A stretch of DNA of 64,000 nt, from NCBI GenBank assembly GCA_036245525.1, contig BTPG01000004.1, positions 17,302,131-17,366,130 of the forward strand. The letters run 5' to 3'. This DNA is from Semisulcospira habei. Lineage: Eukaryota; Mollusca; Gastropoda; Semisulcospiridae. Positions 62,740-64,000 of the stretch are shown piece by piece; position 1 is the first letter of the stretch, and each line of letters starts with the position of its first letter. A model generated the notes under the pieces. It was given only the letters and a program-made list of their open reading frames with translations, ran no database searches and was not told the origin of the DNA. The position numbers and the translations under genes were made by a program.

Positions 62740-62872
62740 TACAGATGATGCAGTTTTTCTTAAATAAATTTGCGGACCCTCTATTATGCTCAGATGGGGG
62801 TCTGCGTACCCTCTAAAATTTATACCCGGGGGTCTACAGACCCTTTAACCTGTTGTGAAAACAGAAGCCCTG
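62740..62872 (-). repeat. hAT-like terminal fragment
   Basis: Minus strand begins CAGGGCTTCTGTTTTCAC at 62872, the same terminus as 53048. It continues with GGGTCTGTAGACCC-type and GGGTCCGC segments. The other end is not found. Confidence 0.4.
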
Positions 62873-62888
62873 ACACTGCCATATGCAA

Positions 62889-63083
62889 GCTACATTATAG
62901 TACTGACAGATAAGGATATAGACCAATGGCTTTAGTTCAAGGGTGGTGCCTGAATAGCTTGGCGCCAAGAGGCACCAAGCTATTCTGGCACTACCCTTGA
63001 ACTATTTTAGTCCGCTATTCTGGCACTACCCTTGAACTATGTTATTCCAACTAATTTCACACATTCCGAATGATAAGGGTTAA
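62889..63083. repeat. Hairpin element family C subtype IV, right arm duplicated
   Basis: ACATTATAGTACTGACAGAT, core 62931-63005, then the right arm GCTATTCTGGCACTACCCTT again at 63014-63040, AACTAATTTCACACATTCCG, AATGATAAGGGTTAA. Confidence 0.92.
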
Positions 63084-63187
63084 ATAACAATATGCAGAGA
63101 AAGGTACACCAACAGAAGCACAATCACACACATTAAACACATTTCAACTTTGAAAGATACATGGAATGGGAGGGTGGTTCCATTGTT

Positions 63188-63359
63188 TTAACCCATTTCA
63201 TCCTGATACACCCATTGCTTGACATAAATTTGACCGAGGTGCCAAGCTATTCTGCCTCCATCCCTGAACAAAAATGGTTGATCTATCTCTAATCTGTAAT
63301 GTGGCATTCATAGGACATTAAGTATTTTTTAAAATCAGCCTCAGGATGTAATGGGTTAA
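63188..63359. repeat. Hairpin element family C subtype IV, core partly deleted
   Basis: TTAA, CCCATTTCATCCTGATACAC, TTGACATAAATTTGACC, a damaged core (GAGGTGCCAAGCTATTCTGC), GATCTATCTCTAATCTGTAA, TCATAGGACATTAAG, CAGGATGTAATGGGTTAA. Termini CCCATTTCATCCTGA / TCAGGATGTAATGGG pair. It supplies the empty site for the RTE at 13040. Confidence 0.92.
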
Positions 63360-63439
63360 ATGCCACACTGAAAGAAAAGTTTAGTTTTTTTGTTCGTCAG
63401 GATTTGAAAGTTGCTGATGTAGGTGAGCGGTGAATATGG

Positions 63440-64000
63440 TGGTGCTGACCAGGGTTTATTTTTCTAGGAAGAGGCCAGGGGTGCTGCTTATCTTCACTTC
63501 TTTACATCCTGTACACTGACGATTGTAGGAGTTGTCATGCTGACAATTACATTGTCAACTTTTCAGATGACAGTGCCTTACTTTCCCTTCAGCAAGGGTC
63601 ATCTGATGAACATGGACCCTCATTGAATGACTTTATTTGATTTTTTTTTTTTAGAGCTTAACGTGGGTAAGACATGTGACCTTATTGTTGATTTTAGGAT
63701 GAACAAGCAGAATCACAGTAAGACTATTATACATGATAAGGAAGTTGCCATTGTCCAGAAGTATAAATACTTAGGCACCATCTTCGATGATAAACTAAAC
63801 TGGGATGACAATACTGAAACTGCTGTGAAGAAAGTCCAACAGAGATTGTATTTTCTGAGAAAAAGCTGAACTCTTTCTCTGCTGACAGGACCATTTTAAC
63901 TTTGTTTTACAAATGTTTCTTAGAAAGCGTCCTGACTTTTTCGTTCATTTGCTGGTTCCCAAATCTTAGTGTTAAAAACAAAAACAATCTTCAGAGAATT
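63440..64000 (+). pseudogene. Rex-like LINE reverse transcriptase fragment, runs off the window
   Basis: GCCLSSLLYILYTDDC, then FSDDSALLSLQQ (the catalytic DD box in a Rex-like FSDD form), a damaged stretch with a stop at 63638, then LNVGKTCDLIVDFR, KYKYLGTIFDDKLNWD and VKKVQQRLYFLRK in the same frame to 63867. A +1 frameshift at about 63865 gives LNSFSADRTILTLFYKCFLE onward to the window end. It is degraded; the 5' limit is uncertain. Confidence 0.75.

Overview
The window is eukaryotic nuclear DNA, probably from a mollusc and perhaps a marine gastropod. That placement is an inference from the mix of repeats (RTE, CR1/L2-like and Rex-like LINEs, a DIRS1-type element, a Tc1, tRNA-derived SINEs ending in GTTAAAC...AACTAAC, many hairpin MITEs and long TC/GT microsatellites); no species-diagnostic gene was recognised. 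There is one 468-base run of N (17814-18281).

Only one host gene is supported. It lies on the minus strand between about 44.7 and 52.4 kb. Three exons join in phase with good splice sites (52242-52419, 50272-50547, 44992-48099). They encode a low-complexity Ser/Gln/Pro-rich protein with a ubiquitin-interacting-motif-like helix. I do not recognise the family. The first exon(s) are missing and the large exon carries one frameshift.

Layout. 1-5.9 kb: simple repeats and short hairpin elements. 5.9-11.0 kb: four related CR1/L2-like LINE pieces, head to tail, three of them starting in a (TC)n tract. 11-24 kb: hairpin MITEs, a truncated RTE copy (13.0-13.5 kb), the gap, and a dead Tc1 (18.4-20.0 kb). 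24.1-27.4 kb: a near-complete RTE with a 14-bp target duplication, minus strand. 27.4-44.5 kb: the densest hairpin region, plus a LINE tail, a tRNA SINE and two copies of a second SINE-like repeat. 44.7-52.4 kb: the host gene, whose introns hold a deleted LINE, hairpin elements and a diverged tandem array. 53-56 kb: a hAT-like fragment, an internally deleted LINE and a third SINE-like copy. 55.96-60.81 kb: a structurally complete but mutated DIRS1-like element with inverted terminal repeats and internal complementary region, interrupted by a 500-bp Harbinger-like MITE. 60.9-64 kb: a truncated RTE, more hairpins, and a Rex-like LINE running off the end.

The standout signal is about 70 short hairpin elements of at least ten families (called A-J here). 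Most are 50-220 bp with near-perfect inverted-repeat cores, and many are bounded by TTAA with CCC-like termini. This fits piggyBac-type non-autonomous transposition, and one insertion can be checked against a paralogous unoccupied site. Within the commonest family (C) the same core occurs with four different sets of flanking arms. No transposase that could move them is visible in the window.
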